Shown here: in pieces, positions 42,748-51,136 of the stretch
Layout of the letters: every line of letters begins with the position of its first letter
Numbering within the stretch: the stretch's first letter is position 1
Assembly (NCBI GenBank): GCA_938017685.1
Contig: CALIIL010000011.1
Location: forward strand, 18,501-82,500
Length of the DNA stretch: 64,000 nt
DNA from: an uncultured Chitinophagaceae bacterium
GTDB taxonomy: Bacteria; Bacteroidota; Bacteroidia; Chitinophagales; Chitinophagaceae
Direction: 5' to 3'
The notes under the pieces: generated by a model
The model's database searches: none
Told to the model about the DNA's origin: nothing
What the model saw: only the letters and a program-made list of their open reading frames with translations
Translations under genes and position numbers: made by a program

Positions 42748-43922
42748 TAAGCGTAGCCGAAGCCAGAAATTTATTACAGCAACATATTGCAACAACAGAT
42801 ACAGAGGAAGTTTCGTTATATAATGCTCTAGGGCATTTTGCAGCAGAGGCTATTGAGTCACCTATTGATATGCCAAGTTTTACTCAGAGTGCCATGGATG
42901 GTTATGCTTTACGCTTTGAGGATTACGAAAAGAAAATACCACTCTATAACGAAGGAGAAATTGCAGCAGGAACAACGCTAGTCAGCGAGGTCGATGCAGA
43001 ACATTGTATTAGAATATTTACTGGTGGCTTGGTTCCTCCTGGAGTGGATACGATTGTAATGCAAGAGCAAGTAGAAGCCAACGAAAAGCACATTACGATT
43101 ACAACGGATAGTTTAAAGCAAGGTGCCAATATTAGAGCAAAAGCATCCCAATGCAAAGCGGGTGATGTTGTACTAGAAAAAGGTGGGCGTCTTACCCCAG
43201 CTGCTTGTGCAATGTTGGCAGGGTTAGGTATAGAGCGAATTAAGGTGTGCAAAAAACCAAGTATTGATATTGTAGTTACAGGCAATGAATTAATGCGCCC
43301 GCCAGAAACATTGCGCGATGGTAAAGTGTACGAAAGCAATTCTTTTGCCTTGAAAAATCTGTTGAAGCAAATGCAATTGGATGATATACGCATTAAGAAA
43401 GCGGCAGATTTAGAACAAGATATTCATCAGAAAATTGGTGATGGTTTAAAGGCGCAGGTATTATTAATTACAGGCGGCATTTCGGTTGGAAAGTACGATT
43501 TAGTCAAGGAGGCTTTGGAGAAAAATGGTGTACAAGAAATATTTCATAAGCTCGCGCAAAAACCTGGTAAGCCATTATATTTTGGAAAGAAGGGTAACAC
43601 TTTAGTTTTTGGATTACCAGGAAATCCTGGTTCGGTTATGAGTTGTTTTTATCTTTTGGTAAAAAAAGGATTGGAGCAAATGATGGGTAGCAGCGCTTCG
43701 TATAATGCCGAAATTAAAATGCCATTGGCTAATGATTTTAATAAAAAAGCAGGTAAGACTACTTTCTTAAAAGGAAAATTTAAAAATAATAAAGTAGAAA
43801 TATTAGACCATCAAGAGTCGTATAAACTAAACGGTTTAGCAGTGGCAGATTGTTTTATTGAGATACCCGCGGAGTCACAAATATTACATGAAGGCACTTT
43901 AGTTGATGTACATTTAATTTAA
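42744..43922 (+). CDS. moeA: Molybdopterin molybdenumtransferase
   Basis: A 392-residue MoeA with MPSFTQSAMDGYALRFEDYE, GGLVPPGVDTIVMQE, VVTGNELMRP, LLITGGISVGKYDLV and KPLYFGKKGNTLVFGLPGNPGS, in the standard order. It inserts molybdate into adenylylated molybdopterin. It overlaps the beta-lactamase homologue by 4 bp and mobA by 1 bp. Confidence 0.96.
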   Translation: MISVAEARNLLQQHIATTDTEEVSLYNALGHFAAEAIESPIDMPSFTQSAMDGYALRFEDYEKKIPLYNEGEIAAGTTLVSEVDAEHCIRIFTGGLVPPGVDTIVMQEQVEANEKHITITTDSLKQGANIRAKASQCKAGDVVLEKGGRLTPAACAMLAGLGIERIKVCKKPSIDIVVTGNELMRPPETLRDGKVYESNSFALKNLLKQMQLDDIRIKKAADLEQDIHQKIGDGLKAQVLLITGGISVGKYDLVKEALEKNGVQEIFHKLAQKPGKPLYFGKKGNTLVFGLPGNPGSVMSCFYLLVKKGLEQMMGSSASYNAEIKMPLANDFNKKAGKTTFLKGKFKNNKVEILDHQESYKLNGLAVADCFIEIPAESQILHEGTLVDVHLI

Positions 43923-44506
43923 TGGAAGTTGGCGTTTATATATTAGCCGGTGGCAAAAGTAAGCGCATGGGAGTGGATAAGGCGCAACTAAAAATTGGCC
44001 ATAAATGCCTAATAGAATATGTGTTAGATGTTGCCTATAAAATAAACAAGAATCCAATTATTGTTAGCAGTAATAAAGCGCATGAGAAGTTTGCCACTTG
44101 TATTCCAGATGTAAATGTAGAGGGTGGTCCAGCGGTTGGTATTTTAACAGCTTTGTCGCATGCTCAGTACGAACAGAACATTATACTTAGTTGTGATATG
44201 CCTTTGGTTGATTTGATGATGTGTGGTCCCGATAGCTATCGGGATGATGTCATGGTTGCTAAGGGGATAAATATGAATGCTGACATTGTATGTTATGGTG
44301 GTGATTTTCTTTATCCTTTTCCTGGGATGTATTCTAAAAGAATTTTGTCAAAATGGAAAGGCTTGTTAGATCAAGGTGAGAATAAATTACAGCGAATGAT
44401 TAAAAGCTTTGCTTATAAAAACTTGGCAATCGAAGATCAAGAATTATTTTTAAATGTAAATACACCTGAAGACTTGATAAAAGCAGAAAATAAATTAAGA
44501 TCATGA
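43922..44506 (+). CDS. mobA: Molybdenum cofactor guanylyltransferase
   Basis: A 194-residue nucleotidyltransferase with YILAGGKSKRMGVDKAQL (GTP binding), GGPAVGILTAL and LSCDMPLVD. MobA links GMP to the molybdenum cofactor. The segment after the metal-binding DMP motif (MMCGPDSYRDDVMVAKGINMN) is longer than I expect and is partly encoded by an 18-bp palindrome at 44227-44244. The frame stays open and the C-terminus (FLNVNTPEDLIKAE) is normal, so the gene is probably functional. It overlaps moaD by 4 bp. Confidence 0.92.
   Translation: MEVGVYILAGGKSKRMGVDKAQLKIGHKCLIEYVLDVAYKINKNPIIVSSNKAHEKFATCIPDVNVEGGPAVGILTALSHAQYEQNIILSCDMPLVDLMMCGPDSYRDDVMVAKGINMNADIVCYGGDFLYPFPGMYSKRILSKWKGLLDQGENKLQRMIKSFAYKNLAIEDQELFLNVNTPEDLIKAENKLRS
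44227..44244. repeat. 18-bp perfect palindrome inside mobA
   Basis: TCCCGATAGCTATCGGGA is perfectly self-complementary. The same palindrome is, to my recollection, dispersed in other Bacteroidota genomes. I found no second copy in this window. An 8-bp direct repeat GATGATGT lies on both sides (44215-44222 and 44243-44250). Confidence 0.7.
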
Positions 44507-44727
44507 ATATTTTATACTTTGGACAATTGGTCGATATTACTAAAACAGCACAAGAGGAGTTATCAGATTGTAAGGATTTGAATGCTTTAAAAATTATGCT
44601 TGAAGAGAAGTATCCCTTGCTCAAAGAGAAGGCTTATATATTTTCAGTGAATCAAAAAATTGTACAAGAGACCAGCTTGAATAATGAAGATGAGGTTGCA
44701 CTTATGCCGCCTTTTAGTGGAGGGTAA
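44503..44727 (+). CDS. moaD: Molybdopterin synthase small subunit
   Basis: A 74-residue beta-grasp protein ending PPFSGG. The C-terminal Gly-Gly is adenylylated by MoeB and converted to a thiocarboxylate for sulfur transfer. The opening MNILYFGQLVDITKT is typical. It is the last of the overlapping genes beta-lactamase-moeA-mobA-moaD. Confidence 0.93.
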   Translation: MNILYFGQLVDITKTAQEELSDCKDLNALKIMLEEKYPLLKEKAYIFSVNQKIVQETSLNNEDEVALMPPFSGG

Positions 44728-44919
44728 TCTATAGTAAGTCATTTATGTTGCCATTAGAAAGAATAGCGTTAAGAAAAAATATATTTGTAGCGTTAAAAAT
44801 CAATCCACTGTTTGAGCTTGTATAAGGTTCAATTTTATTAATATTGTTGCAGCGAGTTTGGATTGGTTTAGCTTCAAAAATATTTTTTTAGTTATTATTT
44901 CTGAAGGCTTGATTTTTTG

Positions 44920-44945
44920 CTACTTTTTTATCAAGAAAAAAGTAG
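44920..44945. other. Perfect 10-bp hairpin between moaD and moeB
   Basis: CTACTTTTTT (44920-44929) pairs with AAAAAAGTAG (44936-44945) over ATCAAG. The A/T-rich arms could terminate in both directions or be a remnant of a dispersed repeat. It is the only notable feature in the 270-bp gap. Confidence 0.6.
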
Positions 44946-44998
44946 AAGCATTAAATAGTTGTGCTTAGTACAAATAATTTAAGTTTGCTTATAACCGC

Positions 44999-45757
44999 AT
45001 GGACGTTCATTTTTTCAACAGATATCAACGACAAATACAGCTCAAAGAGTTTGGATTGGAAGCGCAACAAAAGCTTAGCAATGCCAAAATATTAATTGTG
45101 GGTGTAGGAGGACTAGGCTGCCCTGCGGCACAATATTTAGCGGGTGCAGGTGTTGGCAATATTGGATTGGTTGATGGTGATAAAGTAGAGTTGCACAACT
45201 TACACCGACAAGTATTGTACGCGACGGAGGATGTTGGAAAATCAAAAGTGGAAGTTGCACAACAAAAGTTACAAGGGCTAAACCCAAGTATTGACATTCA
45301 TATTTTTAATGAACACATTACGGCTGACAATGTTTTTGATATTGCAGCGGACTATGATTTTATTTTAGATGGAACAGATCAGTTTGCCACGCGCTATTTA
45401 TTAGATAAGTATTGTGTATTGGAAAGCAAGGTATATGTTTATGGATCGGTTTATGCATTTGAAGGGCAAGTGGCATTGTTTGATTATGCAAAGAATAATA
45501 TCTGTTATCAATCTCTTTTTTCAAAGGCGCCAAAACAAAGTGATGTGCCGAGCTGCAGTGAAAATGGCATACTCGGTTTCTTGCCAAGCATAATAGGCAG
45601 CATGCAAGCGCTGGAGTTAGTTAAGTATTTATGTGGCGTGACAGAACTTAGCCGAGAGCTAATACATTATAATGCATTGAACCAGCAGATGTATAAAACG
45701 ACTATGAGTACAAATGAGCATTATGTTACTCCGCAAAATAAAAGTGATGTGGTTTAA
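44999..45757 (+). CDS. moeB: MoeB/ThiF-family adenylyltransferase
   Basis: A 252-residue E1-like enzyme: ILIVGVGGLGCPAAQYLAGAGVG binds ATP, VELHNLHRQVLY and DFILDGTDQFATRYL follow, and CSENGILGFLPSIIGSMQALE closes the core. It adenylylates MoaD, and ThiS is a possible extra partner. The zinc-binding CxxC pairs typical of E. coli MoeB are not obvious. It lies 270 bp after moaD and overlaps the opposing toxin gene by 4 bp. Confidence 0.9.
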   Translation: MDVHFFNRYQRQIQLKEFGLEAQQKLSNAKILIVGVGGLGCPAAQYLAGAGVGNIGLVDGDKVELHNLHRQVLYATEDVGKSKVEVAQQKLQGLNPSIDIHIFNEHITADNVFDIAADYDFILDGTDQFATRYLLDKYCVLESKVYVYGSVYAFEGQVALFDYAKNNICYQSLFSKAPKQSDVPSCSENGILGFLPSIIGSMQALELVKYLCGVTELSRELIHYNALNQQMYKTTMSTNEHYVTPQNKSDVV

Positions 45758-46050
45758 AAACCTAGTTTGTTTGGGTCTTGCCGTTGGTCAAATAATCGAA
45801 TGATTGTAATTTGTTTTTTCTTTACGATAAAATAAAGTGTAGTCTGTTTTGTAATTAATATCTTTCTAATATTCTTGCTGTGTTTGACAAAACTATCAGG
45901 ATTTTCTTTTACGCGTATAAGTTGATCCTCTAAAATTTTAAAGAAATTACTTATTTCTAAGTCGCTAAAATGAGTTTCTAGATATTTAATAATATCGTCT
46001 AAGTCGTCATCAGCCCGTTTAGACCAAAATAAATTATAGCCACTTTGCAT
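45754..46050 (-). CDS. RelE/ParE-family toxin
   Basis: A 98-residue basic protein, FWSKRADDDLDDIIKYLETHFS followed by VKENPDSFVKHS, RKILITKQTTLYFIVKKKQITIIRLFDQRQDP. This is the ParE-type plasmid-stabilisation toxin pattern. ParE toxins act on gyrase and RelE toxins on the ribosome; sequence alone cannot separate them, although the RLFDQRQDP ending is ParE-like. It overlaps the upstream antitoxin gene by 17 bp and lies opposite to the flanking moeB and moaE. Confidence 0.85.
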   Translation of the reverse strand: MQSGYNLFWSKRADDDLDDIIKYLETHFSDLEISNFFKILEDQLIRVKENPDSFVKHSKNIRKILITKQTTLYFIVKKKQITIIRLFDQRQDPNKLGF

Positions 46051-46258
46051 ACTTCTTCATAACTTCCTCATGAGGAACAATGCGTCCTTCCTCTATATCT
46101 TTTAGACCTTCTGCTAATGCTCTTTGCAGTGCTGGGTTAATATCAGTTTCTGCTTCTGAGCTTTCATGCTGGTATTTTTTTAATTGTATAACCGTATTAA
46201 GATTATCTAATTGAGAGATCCATTCTATAAGTTCTAACTTGAGCGTTTGAATATTCAT
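46034..46258 (-). CDS. Antitoxin of ParE/RelE-type pair
   Basis: A 74-residue acidic protein, NIQTLKLELIEWISQLDNL at the start and GLKDIEEGRIVPHEEVMKKYAKW at the end. This is the common antitoxin layout of an N-terminal dimerising helix and a C-terminal toxin-binding tail. Antitoxin first, 17-bp overlap, then toxin is the typical type II order. It would also repress its own promoter. Confidence 0.8.
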   Translation of the reverse strand: MNIQTLKLELIEWISQLDNLNTVIQLKKYQHESSEAETDINPALQRALAEGLKDIEEGRIVPHEEVMKKYAKWL

Positions 46259-46331
46259 GACACATTAAAATTAATCAATTTAAAATAAATGTCGGATTTT
46301 ATCGTTTTAAAAATATCTTTAAAGCCTATAC

Positions 46332-46760
46332 ATGAGTAAATCTATTTTTAAACAAGGAGCTATTCCGGCTACTTTTATTGGCGATAGTATTGCCAAGCAT
46401 CAGAGCAAGACAAGCATTGGTGCGCATCAAATATTTCTAGGTCAAGTACGTGCTGATGCGAAGGGACATGACGCCGTTCAATCCATTGATTATACGGCCT
46501 ATGAAGAAATGGCTAATACGCAAATGGCTGTAATTCGTGAGGAAATATTTGAGCAACATGATATCACTTGCATGCATGTATATCATAGTTTGGGTAAGGT
46601 GGCTGTGGGTGAGATTTGTTTGTTCGTATTTGTATCCTCGCCGCATCGTGCAGCTAGCCAAGTTGCTTGTAATGAATTGGTAGAGCGTATTAAAAATGAA
46701 TTGCCTATTTGGGGGCAGGAAGTTTTGAGTAGTGGTGTTGAGTGGAAAGTGAATAGTTAG
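46332..46760 (+). CDS. moaE: Molybdopterin synthase large subunit
   Basis: A 142-residue MoaE with FLGQVRADAKGHDAVQSIDYTAYEEMA, VYHSLGKVAVGE, SPHRAASQVACNELVERIKNELPIWGQE. The catalytic lysine equivalent to E. coli K119 is kept (RIKNEL), but the position of K126 (PxWK) is glycine. Similar WG motifs may be normal in Bacteroidota. With MoaD it converts cyclic pyranopterin monophosphate to molybdopterin. A toxin-antitoxin pair separates it from moeB. Confidence 0.93.
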   Translation: MSKSIFKQGAIPATFIGDSIAKHQSKTSIGAHQIFLGQVRADAKGHDAVQSIDYTAYEEMANTQMAVIREEIFEQHDITCMHVYHSLGKVAVGEICLFVFVSSPHRAASQVACNELVERIKNELPIWGQEVLSSGVEWKVNS

Positions 46761-47524
46761 ATTGATCGTTGTATAGTTAAATAGAAAGAATTGTGAAAGT
46801 CTCTGTGCCTGTTAAGCAATTCAGCACCATTTTTAGTAATAAAATAGGCATCAACGCCATTTAGAGATTGTCTCCTGCCGAAAAACTGGGTTTGATACCC
46901 AAAGCCGAAAAACATATTTTGGAGTAATTTCCACTTTGATTTGTTTATAGTCATTCTTGCAAAAAGGTTTTGATAAAATTCACCATATTTACCTAAATTA
47001 ACTTCCATTCTTATATAATCTCTACTAATACCATCGGCATTATCAAATATGGAGCCAATTGATGTTCTATTACCTCTTTCAATTCCAGGTTCACTGATTA
47101 AACCTGCTCCAATATCTAACTGATATTTTTGCATATTAATGGAATAGCCTGCATTAAAAATCATGTAAGGCGTGAAGTATTCTTGTCTCATTTTTGGCAA
47201 AAGAATATTATTATTGTTGTTATAACCATACTTGCTGAAATCAGCAGAAATATCATACCTAAAGGTATTTAAACCTAATCCTACTCCACTTCCTATGAAA
47301 AACTTATTGGTAGGTCTATAAATTATTTCTGCCATAACCGATGTGCCAATAGAATTCAAAGGTTTTAAATCTCTAAAGTTATTATTCTCAGAAAAGACTT
47401 CTTTTTGCGATCGTATATTATACTGGCCTTTTGCACCTACTAGTAAGGTAGTTTTTTGAGCGTAACTTGTATTAACCGAAATGGTTAAAAGAATAAATAA
47501 TATTGATTTTTGTAATTTGATCAT
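46757..47524 (-). CDS. Probable outer-membrane beta-barrel protein
   Basis: A 255-residue protein with signal peptide (SILFILLTISVNTSYA) and alternating amphipathic strands (FIGSGVGLGLNTFRYDI, QYNIRSQKE, FGFGYQTQFFGRR), ending in a hydrophobic SFYLTIQRSI. This is the usual layout of small Bacteroidota outer-membrane barrels. The specific family is not recognised. It lies 4 bp after the PKD lipoprotein gene, so the two probably work together at the surface. It is convergent with moaE. Confidence 0.62.
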   Translation of the reverse strand: MIKLQKSILFILLTISVNTSYAQKTTLLVGAKGQYNIRSQKEVFSENNNFRDLKPLNSIGTSVMAEIIYRPTNKFFIGSGVGLGLNTFRYDISADFSKYGYNNNNNILLPKMRQEYFTPYMIFNAGYSINMQKYQLDIGAGLISEPGIERGNRTSIGSIFDNADGISRDYIRMEVNLGKYGEFYQNLFARMTINKSKWKLLQNMFFGFGYQTQFFGRRQSLNGVDAYFITKNGAELLNRHRDFHNSFYLTIQRSI

Positions 47525-47528
47525 ATAG

Positions 47529-48986
47529 TTATTGACAAGCTCTTAATTCTAGATTGAGTGTTACATTTTGAGTGCTACTTTCATAAACTTCGTGTTTAGA
47601 TTTTATGACTGAGAAACCCAAGTCGCCCGTGCCCATTGGCGGCGGCGGGAAGTTAGGAGGCAGAGAATTCATATAACCTGAGACGGTTAAATATTTTCTA
47701 TTCTGTTTCAATTTATTTCCAATACAATCATATAAATAAACGCAGTTCCAAGCTTGTAAGACATCAGTATCAAAACTAGCACTTAAATTATTTACTTTTC
47801 TATACTTCCATTTATTATTTTTTCTCTTAAATGCTTTTGATTTTGCTTTCACTTTACGCCAATTTCCATTAGGAAGCCATGGTATGGTACTCTTAATTTT
47901 GCCATAAATGCAACGTTGACCATCAGATGAAACTTCCCAGCCATCTTTAAAATTGCTCCCTTGAATTGTATTTGAACATGAATACGGTAATATATCAATT
48001 ATAAATGTTTTTTCATAAGGGTAATAACCATAACCTAATGGTCTAACTTTAAGTACTACATTGTAAGTTCCTGAAGCAGGAAAAGTATGATGTGTTGGTG
48101 TATTACTTGCATTGGTTGGTGAAACAGTGTTGTTAGTCCCATCTCCCCAGTCTATATAATGTTCATAATTCCCGTAACTAAAACCGTAATTAACTCCTAA
48201 TGTTTCGCAAATAAAGCCACTAAGCTGGATGCGAAACGACAAATAGGGGTCTCCACAAGAATATGGATGATCTGTCGTGTATTGGTTAGATTTTTCAATT
48301 TTAGTGTTTGCATTCCAAGTAGTATCTGCCGCAGTTTTAAAACTAGATTTTGTGTTTGAAAAAATATTACAGCCCACCAGTTTTTGATGAATAATAAAAT
48401 TGTCTTGATCTGCTTCTATTACTCTATCTAAGATGCCATGTGCATTATTAATAGTGGATATATTCCCTAGATATGATCCAAAGGCCTTTACAAGAACTGA
48501 GTCATTGAAATAGTTGTAAAGTGTATCACCAACTATTAAATTTTTATCCGTATTAAGAAGTGTTAAAGCTATATCATCTAAAGGCATATCAAGGGTTGGT
48601 ACTTCATCCATTGTATTCCAACCAATTTCATTCTGTGCTTCAAACTCTAAATAGAATGCTTTTCGAATCGACGTAAAGCCAATATAATTCTCGATAGCAT
48701 TTAATTTATCATCGAATGATAAATCGTTTTCCACTCCATCTTCACTCTCTTGTTTTTCAAGTTCTTCAAGTTGCTCATAAAAAGTGTTATAATGTTCAAA
48801 ATCTCTAAACTTGAGGATGTCATGGTCAACATCTGGATAATCAAAGGTTGACATTATCGGAGTCATTGCAGTATTATCGTGCATTGATTTCTTTTTAGTA
48901 CTATTTGCATTGATACCAAGTGGATCCTTTTTACAAGCAATTAGGGTAATCGTTAGTAGCGTGATTATAGCGAATATTCTTTTCAT
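47529..48986 (-). CDS. PKD-domain lipoprotein
   Basis: The ATG at 48984-48986 gives a clear lipoprotein signal (IFAIITLLTITLIACKKDP); the frame is open 24 codons further but without a signal. The 485-residue protein has a helical N-terminal half and a PKD domain (YIDWGDGTNNTVSPTN, HHTFPASGTYNVVLKVRPLG). A lysine-rich beta domain follows (RKVKAKSKAFKRKNNKWKYR). PKD domains usually mediate surface adhesion or carbohydrate contact. Function unknown. An XRE regulator diverges from it across about 90 bp. Confidence 0.72.
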   Translation of the reverse strand: MKRIFAIITLLTITLIACKKDPLGINANSTKKKSMHDNTAMTPIMSTFDYPDVDHDILKFRDFEHYNTFYEQLEELEKQESEDGVENDLSFDDKLNAIENYIGFTSIRKAFYLEFEAQNEIGWNTMDEVPTLDMPLDDIALTLLNTDKNLIVGDTLYNYFNDSVLVKAFGSYLGNISTINNAHGILDRVIEADQDNFIIHQKLVGCNIFSNTKSSFKTAADTTWNANTKIEKSNQYTTDHPYSCGDPYLSFRIQLSGFICETLGVNYGFSYGNYEHYIDWGDGTNNTVSPTNASNTPTHHTFPASGTYNVVLKVRPLGYGYYPYEKTFIIDILPYSCSNTIQGSNFKDGWEVSSDGQRCIYGKIKSTIPWLPNGNWRKVKAKSKAFKRKNNKWKYRKVNNLSASFDTDVLQAWNCVYLYDCIGNKLKQNRKYLTVSGYMNSLPPNFPPPPMGTGDLGFSVIKSKHEVYESSTQNVTLNLELRACQ

Positions 48987-49077
48987 TTTAACTTTACTTT
49001 GAGCAAAGATTAAAATATCTTTGAAGTGAAGGTTTAATGAGGTGTGATAATATTTCAAGTTATACTAATAATAAATT

Positions 49078-49410
49078 ATGGATATAGGTCAAAAAATAAA
49101 AAAGATAAGAGAACTTAAAAATTTGAAGCAAGATTATATCGCTCAGAAGGTTGGCTTAAGTACAACGGCGTTTGGAAATATAGAAAGAGGAACGTCTGAT
49201 GTTTCATTTAAGAATTTAGAAAAAATTGCAAATTCATTAGAAGTTTCACCTCAAGATATTCTTAATTTTCCTGATTCTTACCATATAGAAAAAATTTATA
49301 ATTCTCAAGTAGGGTTTAATAATTATAATGATAATAGAATAGGTTTTGAAAAAGAACTTATGGACAAGCTTGTATTGGTACTTGATAAATTGATAATCAA
49401 GCTTAAATAG
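49078..49410 (+). CDS. XRE-family HTH regulator
   Basis: A 110-residue protein with an N-terminal helix-turn-helix (KIKKIRELKNLKQDYIAQKVGLSTTAFGNIERG, residues about 6-38) and a C-terminal amphipathic helix. It is divergent from the PKD lipoprotein gene, an arrangement that mirrors the other XRE gene at 30648-30995 next to secreted proteins. It probably controls the PKD and barrel genes or itself. Confidence 0.85.
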   Translation: MDIGQKIKKIRELKNLKQDYIAQKVGLSTTAFGNIERGTSDVSFKNLEKIANSLEVSPQDILNFPDSYHIEKIYNSQVGFNNYNDNRIGFEKELMDKLVLVLDKLIIKLK

Positions 49411-49491
49411 TCTTAAACTGCATTTCTTTCCATTCTCCTTGTAATAATAAAGGCAAGATAGAAGTCCAATTGAAGTTCTACCTTTACCAAG

Positions 49492-50220
49492 ATGTTAGTT
49501 CGTTATAAATTATTATTTATTTTATTTTTAGTCGTAGGATTAAATGCTTGTAAGAAAGATGAGTGTATTGAGGGGAGCTCCAATTTAAAAGATCGGGTGC
49601 TTACTGTTAATCCAATTTCGACTGTGATACATAATACAGATGCATTTAATTTAAAAATATCTCAAGGGCCTACTCAAGAGATTAGAATTACGGGTCCAGA
49701 AAATTTGTTAGATAATGTGCGCTCAGCTGTAGAAAATGGCGTGTGGACCGTAGGTTTAAAAGAAGGTGAATATTGTACCGATGTTGTTGGACAATTTGAC
49801 GTGGAGCTTGTTGTAACAAATATTGAACGCATACAGAATAATGGAGCCGCCCAAATAATTGTAGGTGCCTTAAACGCTGATAGTAATTTATATATAGAAA
49901 ATAATGGTACAGGAAATATTACATTAAATGATCTAGATGGTTATTACGTAGAATTAAAACTCAATGCCAATGGTCACATTATTGCTAAAGGAGATGCGAC
50001 TTATGTAGATTATCTTTTAAACGGAAAAGGAAATATTGATGCTTTTGAACTAGAAACTTTTGATGGTTATGCGCGCAACAAAAATCAAAGTAATATCAAC
50101 TTATTTGTGACTTCAGATTTAAATGCATTTATTGATGCAAGTGGTAATATTTGTTATAAAGGCAATCCTAATATTTCGCCAGTAATTAATGGCACCGGAA
50201 GTATAATTGATAAGAATTAA
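49492..50220 (+). CDS. DUF2807 head-GIN-domain lipoprotein
   Basis: A 242-residue protein with lipoprotein signal (LLFILFLVVGLNAC) and a repetitive beta-strand body (LKISQGPTQEIRITGPENLL, IQNNGAAQIIVGALNADSNL, IENNGTGNITLNDLDG). This fits the DUF2807 putative adhesin family, thought to form a right-handed beta-helix. Its stop codon overlaps the moaCB ATG by one base. Confidence 0.78.
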   Translation: MLVRYKLLFILFLVVGLNACKKDECIEGSSNLKDRVLTVNPISTVIHNTDAFNLKISQGPTQEIRITGPENLLDNVRSAVENGVWTVGLKEGEYCTDVVGQFDVELVVTNIERIQNNGAAQIIVGALNADSNLYIENNGTGNITLNDLDGYYVELKLNANGHIIAKGDATYVDYLLNGKGNIDAFELETFDGYARNKNQSNINLFVTSDLNAFIDASGNICYKGNPNISPVINGTGSIIDKN

Positions 50221-51134
50221 TGGTTGATATAACCCACAAATCCAACACTAAAAGAACCGCTATAGCACAAGCCGTTGTACATGCAAGTAAAAGCACAACG
50301 ATTGATTCTATTATAAATAATAATGTACCTAAAGGCAATGTCTTAGACTTTGCTAGAGCGGCTGCGTTACTAGCTATAAAAAATACGAGTAGTGCTATTC
50401 CTGATTGTCATCCACTGCCGGTAGAGCATGCTAGGGTAGACTATGAACTAAAGGATGAGCAAATAATCATTCACGTATTAGTAGAAACAATTTATAAAAC
50501 AGGTGTTGAAGTAGAGGCTATGCATGGAGCCATGATTGCGGCTTTGACAATCTATGATATGCTCAAACCAATAGACAAAGAATTAGTCATTGGAGATATT
50601 AAATTGTTGGAGAAAAAGGGCGGAAAGACTTCATTTAACGATCAGCTAGCTGAAGATTTAAAAGTGGCCGTTGTCGTGTGCAGTGATACGATTGCCGCAG
50701 GTAAAAAAGAAGATAAAGCAGGTGCAGGAATTATTGATAAGTTGAAAAAGTTTCATATTCATAATCCAACGATTGCCACAATTGCTGATGAGCCATTAGC
50801 AATTAAAATGGAGGTTAAAACGGCCTTGAAGAACGATATTGATTTGTTGTTGTTTACAGGAGGAACTGGATTGTCTCCAAGAGATATTACACCGGAAACG
50901 ATAAAGCCTTTATTCGATAGAGAAATTCCAGGTATTATGGAAGCCGCGCGTAACTACGGTCAAGACAGAACGCACTATGCCATGTTATCTCGTGGAGTGG
51001 CTGGTATGATTGGAAATATGTTGGTGATTACGCTGCCTGGTTCAACCAAGGGTGCTGCCGAAACAATGGATGCTTTATTCCCTTATGTGCTGCATATATT
51101 TAAAGTAGCACAAGGATTTAGACATGGAAAATAG
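50220..51134 (+). CDS. moaCB: Bifunctional MoaC-MoaB/Mog fusion
   Basis: A 304-residue fusion. Residues about 1-150 are MoaC (CHPLPVEHARVDYEL, VEAMHGAMIAALTIYDMLKP), which forms cyclic pyranopterin monophosphate with MoaA. Residues about 152-304 are MoaB/MogA (VVVCSDTIAAGKKEDKAG, LLFTGGTGLSPRDITPE, LPGSTKGAAE), which adenylylates molybdopterin. Such fusions are known in Bacteroidota. It is convergent with the Ig-like lipoprotein gene. A palindrome AAAATAGCGCTATTTT (51128-51143) spans the junction. Confidence 0.94.
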   Translation: MVDITHKSNTKRTAIAQAVVHASKSTTIDSIINNNVPKGNVLDFARAAALLAIKNTSSAIPDCHPLPVEHARVDYELKDEQIIIHVLVETIYKTGVEVEAMHGAMIAALTIYDMLKPIDKELVIGDIKLLEKKGGKTSFNDQLAEDLKVAVVVCSDTIAAGKKEDKAGAGIIDKLKKFHIHNPTIATIADEPLAIKMEVKTALKNDIDLLLFTGGTGLSPRDITPETIKPLFDREIPGIMEAARNYGQDRTHYAMLSRGVAGMIGNMLVITLPGSTKGAAETMDALFPYVLHIFKVAQGFRHGK

Positions 51135-51136
51135 CG

